Assembly (NCBI GenBank): GCA_003508835.1
Contig: PUFA01000072.1
Span: 7,414,501-7,478,500, forward strand
Direction: 5' to 3'
DNA: 64,000 nucleotides
DNA from: Eonycteris spelaea
Lineage: Eukaryota > Chordata > Mammalia > Chiroptera > Pteropodidae
Below, piece after piece: positions 32,254-43,189 of the stretch. Each line of letters starts with the position of its first letter. Position 1 is the stretch's first letter. Below the pieces are notes generated by a model that did no database searches, was not told the DNA's origin, and saw only the letters and a program-made list of their open reading frames with translations. The position numbers and the translations under genes were made by a program.

Positions 32254-34004
32254 TAGAGAGACGAGGAGCTGGAAGCCAGAGGAGCATCTGGAAAGGAACG
32301 GTCATAAAATGAAAGGCGATGAAGAGATGGTGTTGGGAGACCCCTCGGGTGGGCAGGCAGGCAGACCCACATGGTGGCGAGGGGTGGTGCAGGGCCCAGG
32401 TGTGGGGCGTGCGCTTAGAAAGATGCTAGGATGTTGGATTTGCTGAAGCAGGAGGTGGGCAAAGGCAAAGGGGCGGGGAAGAGGAACTGAGACAGGAGGC
32501 AGGGCTTGAACGTCCGGGAACACGGCCAGGAGCCAAACATCGGGCTGAGGTCGGAGGTCCCGCCCAGCTTGCCGAGTTGGGGACTCATTAAACTCCATCA
32601 GGCCTCGGTTCTGAGAGGCGGTTGCAGCTGCAGCTGGGCCGGGATCGGAGGTCAGAGCTCTGCAAGGGCAGCGAACCAAGCTGATCAGACCCAGAAATAG
32701 CACAGGTGGGAGAGAATCTGATTCACTGCGTGCGGTGAGGCGCCAGCCCAGCCGAAGCGCCCTGGGCTGCTGACCCCTGGGTTGCTGACCCCGGATGCGC
32801 AGCCCAGGCTTGGGAGCATCCACACGGACAGCCTCAAGTCAGGACTGATCCCCAACAATGCCGGGGCCCTGCTCAGACCCAGCCCCAAGCTCAGTCGGCA
32901 GAAGGGAGGCACCTCCTGGGAGGGGCGGGCATCGGCGGGCGGAGTGACAGGTGGTGCGGCCCAGGAGCAGACAAGCAGGACTGTGTGGCGCAGTGGGGAG
33001 CGGACGCCCCAGGAGGATGTGGCCAGGAGAGAAGGGAGTCCAAACAGACCTCTCCCCGGTCCCCGGGGCTTGCTCCCTCTGTCCCCACGGCGGTGCCCCT
33101 GGATCTGAGTTCCGCCCCCTCCTCCTCAGTCGTGTCCTCGCCAGTCTGCCCCGCTCGGCCGTGTATCTAATGTACACGAAACACGTCACTGCGGTGGGAG
33201 GGACGCTGGTCTCCGCGGCCCACGGCACTTAGTCACAGTTCCAGCACGAGGGCCTCAGCTCACACGGGGAATGCACTGCCCAGGGGCCTGGCGCCTGAGC
33301 CCAGCTCGGCTATTCCTGGTTTAAACTCTTCTTCTGTGGCCTCACTGGGGTGGGCGGCCAGATCTCTGGGCCCTGAACCCACTGGTCCTTGATCATTGCC
33401 TCCCCTCCCCCACCCCACCCCCACGGTCCCGGACCTGGATTGCCCTCGCTCGCACACTTTCCCATCCTACGGCCCCCACGTCCCCTCGCACTCTGTCCTG
33501 CTGCACACCACTGCTCATTGTCACTACTGGGGTTCCTGACACCCCCCCCACATCAGGTTTCCACATCCCCCGGACGTTCAGCAGCTGACCCTTAGCCGCG
33601 TGCGCCGTCTTCCCGGTACCCACGTTAGCAGAGACATCTGGGCGCCCAAGCCCAGTGACATTCACTGACGGCTCCTTCCAAGCTGAGGTTTCTCCCCAGC
33701 CCACGACAACTGAAGAGGAGGCTGTTTGGTTCCCAGGGGCAGAGGGACTGTCCCCGGCTGGGTGGCCCTGTCTAGAGGAGGCAGGAAGCAGTGTAGAAAG
33801 AGGGAGAGAATCTACCAGCACACGGGACCAGGTGCTTGCTCTCCAGCGCCTCCTGTGGGCGGCCTGGCAGCCAGCTGGTCCCTGCCACCCGTCCCAGGCC
33901 TGGGCTGCCCTGGCAGGACAGCAAGGCAAGGGCAGCCATTAGGGGCGGTAGTGAGCTCAGCCCGGCCAGCTTCTGCCTCCAGGCAGCAGAGAGGCCAGGA
34001 GCAC
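32254..34004. other. GC-rich unique sequence
   Basis: A CTCF-like AGCGCCTCCTGTGGGC occurs at 33845-33860 (reverse of the CTCF core, two or three mismatches). Many frames on both strands overlap, and no gene is recognised. Confidence 0.4.
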
Positions 34005-34036
34005 CGCCAGCCAGGGGAGCCGCCAGCCAGGGGAGC
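34005..34036. repeat. 16-bp tandem duplication
   Basis: CGCCAGCCAGGGGAGC is repeated exactly, head to tail, at 34005-34020 and 34021-34036. It lies about 70 bases upstream of a good splice-donor-like AAAAG|GTAAGATT (about 34104). Confidence 0.95.
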
Positions 34037-34249
34037 CCACCCTGTAGCCTCTCACAAACTTCAGAAGAGCTCGGTGGCCCCCAGAAGCACAATCAGAAGA
34101 AAAGGTAAGATTATGACAAGTTTGAGGGGAAGAAGGGACAGGAACCCTAGACCTTTCCTGCAAGGACTCTCCCTCCTGAGAGCCAAAACACGGAAACCAA
34201 AACTCACTGGGTCCCCCCTCCTGGAAGCCGACCCCGCTAAGCACTGCGG

Positions 34250-34405
34250 ACCAGACACGGCTCCACACTCACCGCCCTGTTCATCGTCACCGTGCCCCGG
34301 GAGGAAGGCGTGATCACTCTCAACCTGGAGAAGAGAAACGGAAACGCAGAGAGTTATGTCTGGCCCGAGATCACACAGCCAGGACTGGAGCCCAAGACTG
34401 TCCCT
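34250..34405 (-). mobile_element. MIR SINE
   Basis: 'gagaagagaaacggaaacgc', 'agagagttatgtctggcccg' and 'agatcacacagccaggactg' follow the reverse MIR order. Confidence 0.65.
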
Positions 34406-34552
34406 GCTCAGGGCGCGTATCTGACAACGCCAGCCCAGCAGCAGGGCGCAGTGCTCCCTGGGCCCGTGGGTGGGCGTGGGTGTCTCGCCCCTGTGCGCCA
34501 AGAACCTCCTAAGCCAGTCCCACCAGCTGCCTCCCCCACGCTTAGACGTTGA

Positions 34553-34745
34553 TGGGCGTCAGCAAACTGGCCCACGGGCCGAGTCTGCCAAGTCGCACTG
34601 GAACACGCCTATGCCCGTTCCTCTACGTATTGTCGTCCTGCGTTCACGCTCGGAGGGCCGGCCTGACACCGCAGAGACCAGGTGGCCCCTAATGCCCACG
34701 GTGTGTTTACCATCGGACCCTTTACTGAGAAGCGTCCAGCCCGGC
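34553..34745 (-). mobile_element. hAT-type non-autonomous DNA transposon remnant
   Basis: 'gtcagcaaactggcccacgg', 'cctctacgtattgtcgtcct', 'gcagagaccaggtggcccc' and 'accatcggaccctttactga' match the ends and middle of a common mammal-wide hAT element, reverse complement. Subfamily not assigned. Confidence 0.6.
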
Positions 34746-34924
34746 CTTTGCCGAAACCGCAGGCTTGCCCGGGCCGAGCAAAGCCCAGCCGAGACGGGCT
34801 GAGGGTGATACGCACGTAGGTGTGCGCACGTGTGCGCCGTGTGTGCGCAACGGGGCCCAGACCGTGTCGGGGACTCCAGTGCAGGTTCTCTCTCCCTTTC
34901 TCCTTGGAGGAGAGGCAGTGGGTG
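34746..34924. repeat. GT/GC-rich patch
   Basis: At 34821-34850 TGTGCGCACGTGTGCGC and neighbours alternate purine and pyrimidine. This is a short Z-DNA-type tract with an embedded CACGTG. Confidence 0.5.
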
Positions 34925-35070
34925 TTGAGTGGGCAGCGAGGAAGCTGGGTTTGAGAGGCTTTTCTAGTGAGAACGGCAGACTGGCTGCCACCGCGGCTGC
35001 TGCTGAAATTTAAGTAATTTTCCCCTAATTAAGCAATTATATCGAATATAGCTGCTTCTATCTCCAGGAA
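34925..35070. promoter_or_regulatory. Compact homeodomain-motif island
   Basis: 'gaaatttaagtaattttccc', 'ctaattaagcaattatatcg' and 'gaatatagctgc' pack at least three ATTA cores into 60 bases, directly downstream of GC-rich DNA. Candidate enhancer core, inferred. Confidence 0.35.
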
Positions 35071-35567
35071 CGTTTTTTGTGGCGGGTGGGGAGGAGCAGG
35101 GTGGGGGTGTCGCGTTTGGGAAGGCCCAGATATAGAAGCACCCTAACCACAGCGTTTCTCTGCCAAGCAGAGCCGAGAGTGACAGCGGCTGCAGAGCCAG
35201 CGGAGCGGACTTCAAAGGCGTGCTTGAAAGTGACCAACTGGCTCGAAAGCCGCAGTCCCTGGAGCCAAACGCACGCACGGCCACCGACTCATAACAGGAG
35301 ATCTGAGCCCACAAAGGCCTCTGAGAATGGAGAGTGGATTCGGGAGGGGGGGGCGTCTTTTTATGTGGGCAAGAGCCACCGAGTGAAGGCGCGGGAGTTC
35401 CAGAGGACGGAAAGAGCAGGGGCTTCGTCCTTCTGTTGGGAGAGAAGAGCTGGGCCACCCCAAGCGGCCCGTCCCGGAGCATGAAGCTCACCCATCTTAC
35501 TGGGAAGGCTTCACATGGGTGCCAGTAGGAGTAGTCTGGGCTCAGCCTCCTCCGTAGGCAGATAATC
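35071..35567. other. Unique intergenic sequence
   Basis: No feature recognised. The 257-codon minus-strand frame from 35737 crosses the CA repeat and is not a credible gene. Confidence 0.4.
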
Positions 35568-35571
35568 TGCG

Positions 35572-35603
<32 letters not shown>

Positions 35604-35621
35604 TGCACATGCACACACGCA
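35568..35621. repeat. (CA)n/(CG) tract, 54 bases alternating
   Basis: Every base from 35568 to 35621 alternates purine and pyrimidine: a TGCGTGCGCG head, a CA run, then CATGCACATG and CACACACGCA. It is polymorphism-prone and a strong Z-DNA candidate. Confidence 0.9.
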
Positions 35622-35659
35622 AACCAACCACTTCTGTAAGCCTGAGCTTCAGCCTCGGG

Positions 35660-35870
35660 CTCGGATGCACAGGATGCCCAGATATGCTGGAATTCCAGAT
35701 AAACAATGGAAAGATTTTCAGTGTAAGTATGTCTCAATTATTGCACGGGACATACTTATACCAAAAAACAAAAACCAAAAACAAAACAGAAAAAACTATT
35801 TGTTGTTTAATGTAGCTTTGTTTAATTTAATTTAGCATCGTATAGTTTTACTGCTGGCACCCTTATCCAG
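35660..35870. mobile_element. Self-complementary interspersed repeat (family not named)
   Basis: 'gaattccagataaacaatgg' followed by a hairpin (arms 35723-35733 and 35749-35759, one mismatch) and 'ttgttgtttaatgtag'. This order recurs in mammalian genomes as an interspersed repeat with internal dyad symmetry. An A-rich spacer (35761-35795) interrupts it. Confidence 0.5.
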
Positions 35871-36820
35871 ACTCCACCCTCCAAATACCTCTCCCCACAA
35901 TTCCCAAGCAAGGAAATGATCCTTTGTCCCCAGACAGTCACTAGATCCAACCGAGGCAGCACAAGGACTCTGGGCTGGAGTCAGGGAAGAAATTCCTAGC
36001 TCTGAGGGTTGGGACAGAAAACCAAAGTCCTTGTGGATCCAGGCGGAGGTGCGTGTATGCACTGGGCGGTCAATCAAGGTAGCTTTTTGCCTTGGGATTC
36101 GGACTAAAGCAAGCTAGCAAGGAAGAGGACAGAGGCCCTTAATTTTGATATTTGTCATTATTTACAACATAGGGAATTTTAAACAAAGAAACTGTCAACC
36201 AGGATGTTTCTTCACGAAACGGGGTTGACAGGACTGTTCATACCCCCTCTCCCCGCTCCAACAGAATATCGCGTGGACCCTCACAGCTCTTTCTATGGAA
36301 ACCAAGAAACCAGTGACTTCCCTGTTTTCCCGACGGAAAACACTGTTAGGGACTCCAGGCCTTTGATGCCAAGCTGACAGGCAGAAGCATCAAGTCCGGG
36401 TCCCTCCCGGCAGGCCCAGGTAGGTGAGCAGGGGCAAGATGGAGCTGGTGAGGGGACCGACCCTGTGCCCACTGGCCTGGCCTCTGTCAGCACTGGGGCT
36501 TGACTCTCTCTGGAAACACTAGAATATTCCTTTTAGCTGCTGCTAATTGCATCCCAGCTGAGCCACCAGTTGGAAAGATTGGAGGTGAGGGGTGGGGTGG
36601 GGGGTGCAGTCTGGGACCCACAGTCATATCTCAAGAGAGCTGGTGGCAGGCGGGGCCGCTGAGGACCCCAAAGGGAGCCATGCCTGATTGGTGATGACCC
36701 AGAGAGCCCAGGCCAGAGAGTGTTAGGCTCAGGGGTGCAGAGCGGCCCTAATCTCCCGCCTCCTGACCCCCGACTGAGGCTGGGGGTTCTAGGGAGCTCC
36801 AGACAGAGCCCTGAGGGCTA
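35871..36820. other. Unique intergenic sequence
   Basis: A less GC-rich part at 36080-36220 carries 'cttaattttgatatttgtc'. No repeat or gene recognised. Confidence 0.35.
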
Positions 36821-37015
36821 TCGCTGATCAAGGCTGATCAGAGTTACGCTGTATTTATTTGCTCTCTGGCAGTGAAGTGGGGCCTGGGCAAACGGAAAGC
36901 ACAAGCGTGGAGAGACCATAAAAAAGAGAGTTTAGTTTTTATGCAGTGGTAACGGGGGAATCAATTCCCGGCGGGCAGAGGTCATGCAATGGTAACTGAG
37001 TTTTAAACAGGCACA
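36821..37015. promoter_or_regulatory. Candidate element with two motif duplications
   Basis: GCTGATCA occurs at 36823-36830 and 36833-36840, exactly 10 bases apart. ATGCARTGGTAAC occurs at 36941-36953 and 36984-36996. The block is free of repeats and AT-rich between GC-rich flanks. A regulatory role is inferred. Confidence 0.35.
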
Positions 37016-37179
37016 GAGAGGGCCCCCGGGAGGCTAGTGAGAAGCAGAGTGTAGGAGGGTGAGGCGAAGGGTGGGAGGCGGCCTCCTGGGGAGGGGGTGG
37101 GCACCAGAGTCAGATTTCAAAGTACAGAAATGCATCAGCAGAGGGCTTTCACCAGTCAGTAACTCAGTGCCATCTCAGA

Positions 37180-37315
37180 TCTCATTCAGGCTGCATTCAC
37201 TGGGCACCGACTGTGTGTCAGAGCCTGGCCTGGTGCCAGCGGGGTTATAGTGATGGATAAACAGGTCCCGCCTCTCAAGACTCTCGTGGTTTAGAGGTAC
37301 CAGGAATTGCGCTAG
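37180..37315 (-). mobile_element. L2 LINE 3' end, first part
   Basis: 'gcattcactgggcaccgact', 'gtgtgtcagagcctggcctg' and 'gataaacaggtcccgcctct' read as the reverse of the L2 3' end. It continues at 37546 after a MIR. Confidence 0.65.
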
Positions 37316-37324
37316 CTGTGTGAT

Positions 37325-37545
37325 GGGGGTCATCAGGCATGGCAGAGAGATCATGGCCCGGGAACCAGACCTCTTAGGAAGGAATTCTACTTCCTCTACT
37401 ATAAACTCTAGTCTCTCTGTGCCTCAGTTTCTTGTGTAGAAAACAGGTAGAATCAGAGGAGCCACCTCCCTAGATTGTTCTGAGGATTTATATCAGTAGA
37501 AATGGCTTGGTACATAGCACTTTTTATCGCACGTTCTGATAAATA
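37325..37545 (+). mobile_element. MIR SINE nested in L2
   Basis: 'gggaaccagacctcttagg', 'agtctctctgtgcctcagtt', 'tagattgttctgaggattta' and 'atggcttggtacatagcac' follow MIR order nearly end to end. Confidence 0.8.
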
Positions 37546-37745
37546 GTTTGAGTTGGGGACTAAGTTCTATGATGGCTTAGAGTGATTTGTTCATCGAAGA
37601 GGTCTGGGAAGTCTTCATGGAGGAGGCGCCTTTCTGATCTAGGTTTTAAAGGATGAGTAAGACCCACATGAGTAGAGAAGAGGGGCCAAACTTCTAGGCA
37701 GGGGCTTCGGAGCGAGCACAATCATGGAGGTATGACAGCAAAATA
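37546..37745 (-). mobile_element. L2 LINE, continuation
   Basis: 'gggaagtcttcatggaggag', 'ttttaaaggatgagtaagac' and 'caaacttctaggcaggggct' are the L2 sequence expected beyond 37315, in reverse orientation. Confidence 0.65.
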
Positions 37746-38039
37746 TAGGGGGCCAGCTGGCATTGGAGACTTGATGTCCTGGGTGTCCTGGCCAACTTGG
37801 GGGAGTCCGCCCTGGAATATGTAAGGCCGAGGGCTTGGGGTGCTGGGCGGTAGGCAGGCAGAGACCACATATGGGGAGAAAATCAGGCAAGAAGGCCCTG
37901 CCCGCTGGGAACAGTGAATGCAGCGGGGCTTTTAGCCCGGGGTAGCAGCCCTCAGCTTCGAGGCACAACACCAAGCAGGTCAGAATCACCGGGATGCGGG
38001 GAACAATGGGCATTTTTCAGAACTCAGCAAGACAGCACC
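37746..38039. other. Unique sequence, possible MER20 trace
   Basis: 'caggtcagaatcaccggga' near 37977 recalls a MER20 start but is too short to call. Confidence 0.3.
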
Positions 38040-38375
38040 CCAGCACTGTCTAATAGAAACACGACGCAAGCTTCGAACGTCGTTTTAAATGTTCTAGTAG
38101 CCACGTGCAAAAAAAAAAAAAATCAAAAAAGGCAAAAACAAAACACAGGGAAGGCTAATTTTAACGGCACATTTTATATAATCCTATACATGCGAAATCA
38201 TTTCAACCTGTGATCACGACAAAGGAATGATGCAGGAGACATTTGACATTCTCTTTTTCTACTAAGCGGCTGGAATCCGGTCTGTGATTGACAGTTAGAG
38301 CACATCATCGCTAGGCCGGTGTCGAGTGCTCAACAGCCACGCGTGGCTTATGGCCGTTGTTACGGGACGGGGCTG
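38040..38375 (+). mobile_element. MER3-like hAT-Charlie element
   Basis: 'cagcactgtctaatagaaac', 'aaatgttctagtagccacgt', 'atcatttcaacctgtgatca', 'tggaatccggtctgtgattg' and 'gtgctcaacagccacgcgtg' follow the family order. An A run at 38110-38122 interrupts it. Name recalled from memory. Confidence 0.7.
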
Positions 38376-38949
38376 GGATAGAAAAGCTCATGGTGAAACC
38401 CCTCGCCTCTCAGATCCAGAGGTGGTCCCCCTCTGCCCACGGCTGCTTTCACGTGCTTCTCCAAACGCACACACGCACGCGGAGACAATGACCAGGGGCT
38501 TCTTGGCTGGTCACGTTGTGTCTTGGGATCCGGGTTCCTGTTGATGACTTCAGTGTCGGCCGGGGAGGGAGCCAGCTTCCTTCTGCTGAGGTGATTGCGG
38601 GGGGAGGAGGGGATGGGAGGCGGAGCTCAGAGCCCCCCTCGCAAAGCTGCTTCTGAAGAGCGTCTAACACCCCTGCTCTTCCCACTTCCAGTACCGAGAC
38701 AGTGGTTCTGAGAATGAGCCGAGGACGCCATGGCAAAGCTAGGAGACCGGTTGGCTCCAGCGGGAGAAGTAGCAGCTTCGGTGACTGTGGGGAAGTGAGA
38801 GCCACGGAGAGGGACCGCCACGCTTCCGCCCATCACATATTCAAAACTATGCAAAGCTAGAGCCCCCTCTGCCCAACACGCAGGCACTCCCCGTCATCCG
38901 TGCACATGGAAATGTGATCACGAAATCCATTTTTTCCACCACTTCCTAA
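38376..38949. other. Unique intergenic sequence
   Basis: No feature recognised. Confidence 0.4.
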
Positions 38950-39090
38950 TGGGCTGTGTTTTCTATGCTTGTGCAAGCCTTGCAACAACCCTAGAGACAG
39001 GCCCTGAGAAAGCGAGGTACAGAGAGGTTGAGCGGCTTGTCAGAAGCCACACAGCTAGCGGGTGGGGCGGTCCGGTGTTGGACCTGGGCC
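38950..39090 (-). mobile_element. MIR SINE
   Basis: 'gcaacaaccctagagacagg', 'aggtacagagaggttgagcg' and 'agccacacagctagcgggtg' fit reverse MIR. Confidence 0.75.
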
Positions 39091-40039
39091 GGGCTCCATG
39101 GAAGCGCCAGCCACTTGCCACAGCCCTCCCCGCTCATGAGTCTGCTGTCACCTGGAAACTACATCATGACCAGGGACGAAGCCAGCAGCGAGATGGAAAG
39201 TTGGGAGGCTGTGCGGTGACTGGTGGCGGGGACGGGAAGGCTGGTGTCTGACACCACCGTGCAGCCGGGCCCAGATGGCGGAGAACTTGTATCGACTGCC
39301 TGGCTGGGTTGGAACAGGATGGGGTGCAGACAGGCTCTGTGACGAGGCTCTCGTGCTCCCCTCGGGGGGAGGGTGGAAAGGAAGGGAAGCCTGTGACCTC
39401 ACCGTTTGGGCCACCGGCCAATGACATCACCAGGAAGGCGAGGAGCCAGGCCCAGCGAGTTATTTATGGAAAAGGCTGCTGGCCAGGAGCAGCAGCTCCT
39501 GATCTGTTTCAGATGTGGTCGGGATGGAGCCTCCAGCTGGCCTGGTGGGGCCGCCAGGGCTGGGCGGGCGGACGAGAGAGGAGGAGGGCTGGACGAGGCC
39601 GCCAGCCGAGGAGGAGGGAGGGCTCTTTGGAGCCTCGCTGGGGGACTCAGGCAGCGGTCACTGGGCACTGTACTTCTTCCCGCTCATCCAGCTCTGCATG
39701 AGCCTAGTCTCTACCGCTCGGCCTCGAGGGCACCCATTCAGGGCTCAGAGACCAGATGGGTGTAGACAGGATACCTGAGAACGTCACCGCGTCTGCATTT
39801 GTGCAGGTGAGGGCGTGGCTGCGCGTCCTTACCAGTGGGCAGCTTCATTCTCTGCTTCCTCACACCTCGCTGCCCCGAGTGACCGTGTGTGCAGGCCAGT
39901 GTGTGAGTGCACGGACACGTGTGTCTTTGCACCTCGTGTGTGCGTGTGCGTGTGCGCAGGGGGGAGGGAGGAGTAGAGAGCGGGCATGAGAGCTAGCAAA
40001 TAGGGAGCGAGGAGGCCCCAGGGGAGAGACATCGCCGTG
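39091..40039. other. Unique GC-rich sequence with GT/GC patch
   Basis: At 39935-39958 GT/GC steps alternate for 24 bases (Z-DNA type). No gene recognised. Confidence 0.4.
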
Positions 40040-40240
40040 GGGAGTGGGCAATATCATTTCAGTGGGAGATACAGCGGCACTTAGAGAGGCTTCAGCAAAA
40101 CGAGACAAACCCTTCAATCCATTTACCAAAAACGCCTGCAGCCCTGCTGCCTGAGCAGGTGCCGCAGGGATAAAATATTGAGCAGGACGAGCAACTGTGC
40201 GGTTAGAGGAGCCCAATAAATAAGGGGTCGCTGCACTGTT
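40040..40240. promoter_or_regulatory. Candidate conserved non-coding element
   Basis: AT-richer repeat-free block: 'gggcaatatcatttcagtgg', 'cttcaatccatttaccaaaa', 'gggataaaatattgagcagg' and 'cccaataaataagggg'. Function inferred. Confidence 0.3.
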
Positions 40241-40842
40241 CACCCCAACTCTGTCCTCCACCTGTCCGTCCACCACATGCCAATGGTCCTACAGATGCTG
40301 GCTGGGGCCAAAGTGCTCCCATCTGTGGGGTTTTGACTTTAGGCCTCGTGGGAGGAGGACGGGGGGTGGTGGAGACCAGAGCTGGTGAACCCCGCTCCTC
40401 TGTGTGGTGGCAGTGGAGGCCTGACCGCTCGTGTCCCTTGAACTTGCCAGTTGTCCTCTTTCCCCTTACAATCTCTATCGGATCCATGTGACCCCACTGG
40501 AGCTTTGGCGGCCATTCTGTGGGTCCCAATGGAGCAAGAGGGGGAGAAAATGAGGGGGGCCATGGAATGACCAAGGGGGTTCCTGCACCCCGACCCCTGA
40601 TACGCTGCCTTCCCCTCAGTTCCAGGTCTTGACGACTTAGGACCTTTGAGAGGTGGGCGGAGAGACAGACACCATGTCACGCCCAACTGAATGGGGAACT
40701 CCATTTTCCAGGACTTCCATATCCCCTTTGTCCTTCTATGCCCTTCTCAATGCCGGAAGAAAAGTATTTCCACGCAGTCATTTCCCTAAACTTAAGCCCA
40801 GGAAAGAAGATGTCTCTCGATCGCTTCATGTCCAACTCCATG

Positions 40843-40886
<44 letters not shown>

Positions 40887-42299
40887 CTCAGGGAGCTGCA
40901 CCTGCATCCCACTGCTCCATCCTTTGCTTCCCTCACCACCCTGTACCACCACTCCATCAATAGGATAGCATCAATCCCCGCATCCGGATGCTGAGAACCA
41001 AAAGGGCAGGAGACACTGTACCATCAGCACCAGGGTGGTGGGAGGCCATTCTCTGGGCTCTCCCAGCTGAGACGGGGCCCGGGAAAGGTATAATTGATCC
41101 GCTCTCTGGGTTGCCAGGCTAAGTACCTGGAATGCAGGAAACAGGGTTAAACCTCAGCTGGAAGCAGAGGATAAAGGTTAATGAGGGAAGCGGAGGGCGC
41201 ACAGACTGGCTGCGCCCGCGGGCGAAAGGGCAGCATCTCTCGGCGCTGTGGGTGCCGGCTGAGGTCACGTGGGCCACCCTGCTGCTTTCGAAATCCCAAC
41301 AGACGGAAGCCCCACTTTTTCTAGAATCTTTGCAAGCAAACACTCAATCCACAAGTTGCTCTCCGACGGCCTGGATCATCTGTCTGTCACCATCTCTGGC
41401 CTTGCTTTTTTGTTTTCCAGAGAGCCAGAGTTTTCTGTGGTGCTTTCAAGGCCACAGAATCTCCTCTGAACTTAACCTCATCCTGCCCCTCCGCTGCCTC
41501 TTCACGAATCCCCCGGGGAATGGCAGGAGGTCCACCGTAGGACTCAAGCAAGGCGTGATGTCATTATGCTCCTGTGACCTGGGGAAGACGCCGGCCCTGC
41601 AGGCCGGCAGCTGGATTGAGACTTCTACTTCTTGCTCCTTGGAAAGGAGAGGCAGACTAGCAGAAGGAACCACCCCCAGTCATTTTAGAGACACTTGCAG
41701 CAGGGACAGCGATGCAAATGAACAGTAACTGGGGGGCGGCGGGGGGCAGCGCTGTCTCTGGTCCTCGGGAGTGTTACTGTTTTGTTACACTTCTCATAAA
41801 CCTGCGAATGCCCTTCCAGACTGCTGGTCCCCGGGGCCTACCAGTCTCTTTGTTTCTCTCCAGCCCTGAGCAGGGCCTAAGTATGTGTGTGTTTGAGGGA
41901 GTGTGTGTGTGTGGGGGGGGGGGAGTTGCCAGGGCAACCACCCCAACTCCTCTTTCCTCTGCCTTTGGAAATCTTTCCGAGAGGAAGCAATCATTTTCCT
42001 GGGGTGCTGGGGTGCGGCGTCACAGGACCAGAACTGCCGCACTCCTCGCCGGAAGCCGGGTCCCCTGCCACCGTCTGCTTCCCAGCCGCTGGCTCCCGCG
42101 GCTCCTTTCAAGTCTCACATCTGGGCCTCAGCCGGGGCTCCCACGGCGGTGGCGCGGGGCCCCGCGTGCTGGAGCTCGCCATTCTCACACCCTTTTCTCG
42201 CAGCCTTACCGGAGGAGATGTGTTCCGAGGACGGTGGCCATGGCAGTGACGGTCGCCAGCGGCGCCGAGGACTTGCTCTGTGCCCAGTGGCTTCACTTG
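40241..42299. other. Unique sequence with two microsatellites
   Basis: A (CT)n run of about 38 bases is at 40846-40883. A (GT)n run followed by a G run of about eleven is at 41881-41923. Some CpG enrichment at 41200-41260. No gene recognised. Confidence 0.45.
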
Positions 42300-42470
42300 C
42301 ATCATCTCTTTAATGTGCACGATGATCCTGTGGAGCGTGGATTCCTGCCCCCATTGTTCACACGGGGACACTGAGGCTGAGAAAGGCGAGGGCACTTGCC
42401 AGTGTCCACAGGTAGGAGGTGACAGATCCTGGACCTAAACCCTGCGAGGGGCGTGGCTTCGGGCAGAGAA
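42300..42470 (-). mobile_element. MIR SINE
   Basis: 'catctctttaatgtgcacga', 'ggggacactgaggctgagaa', 'gcgagggcacttgccagtgt' and 'gatcctggacctaaaccctg' fit reverse MIR. Confidence 0.75.
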
Positions 42471-43189
42471 AGCTGAAAGCCAAGCCGGCCTGAGAGATTA
42501 GCTTTGCTCATACTGCACGCGGAACACAACCTTTCTGCAGAGCACGCAGAGAAGTTTGCTGGGGAGTTGCTTCTGGTTTTAGCACTGAACGTCCTGCGTC
42601 TGGGACGCCCCCTCAGACCTTGGCAAACCGAGACGGTGGGTCCCCTAGTTGGAGCCTGCACAGAGGAGAGCGTGCACACTGGAACTTGGAGACCCACCTG
42701 CCGAGGGGGGGTTCTGGTAGCTTAAGGTTCATGTCCACGAGCAGGATGAGATCGGCTTGCAAAGGCGTCCTCCAGCCCGCCTGTCTGTGCCTCTGCGCAT
42801 CATCGGCTTCATCCCCTCCTATCTCCACTGGAAAGGAGGTGTAACCCCGACCCCCGCAGCTTCTCACCATGTAGACACTTGGCTGCAGGTGTGCCTAAGT
42901 TCCTGACACCTGCCATGCCTGGCCCTGACTCCGCCTGAATCTAATTTCCCTGAAGACAGTAAACAAATCGAGGCTAAAGGTTTTCTCAGCCTCCTGTACC
43001 CCCAACGATCTCTACCCTCCAGAAGTCGAGTCAGAACAAGGCCACAGGAGGGGACTGAGCACATCCCGGGTGGGGGTGGGGGTGGGGGGGACAGCGCCAG
43101 GCCCCACAATGCCCAATACAGGGAGCTGGGTTTCCAGGAGAGGCGAGGAAGGGTGAGAAGAAGAGAAAAGAGGAGAAAGGCAACACTCC
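42471..43189. other. Unique sequence with G-tract
   Basis: GGGTGGGGGTGGGGGTGGGGGGG at about 43068-43090 could form a G-quadruplex. No gene recognised. Confidence 0.4.

Noticed and set aside
34040..34106. Exon ending in AAAAG|GTAAGATT
   Set aside because: Good donor motif but no credible acceptor, frame or promoter nearby.
34964..35737. Open frame of 257 codons, minus strand
   Set aside because: Includes the CA tract (histidine/valine/cysteine repeats) and AT-rich island; no family resemblance.
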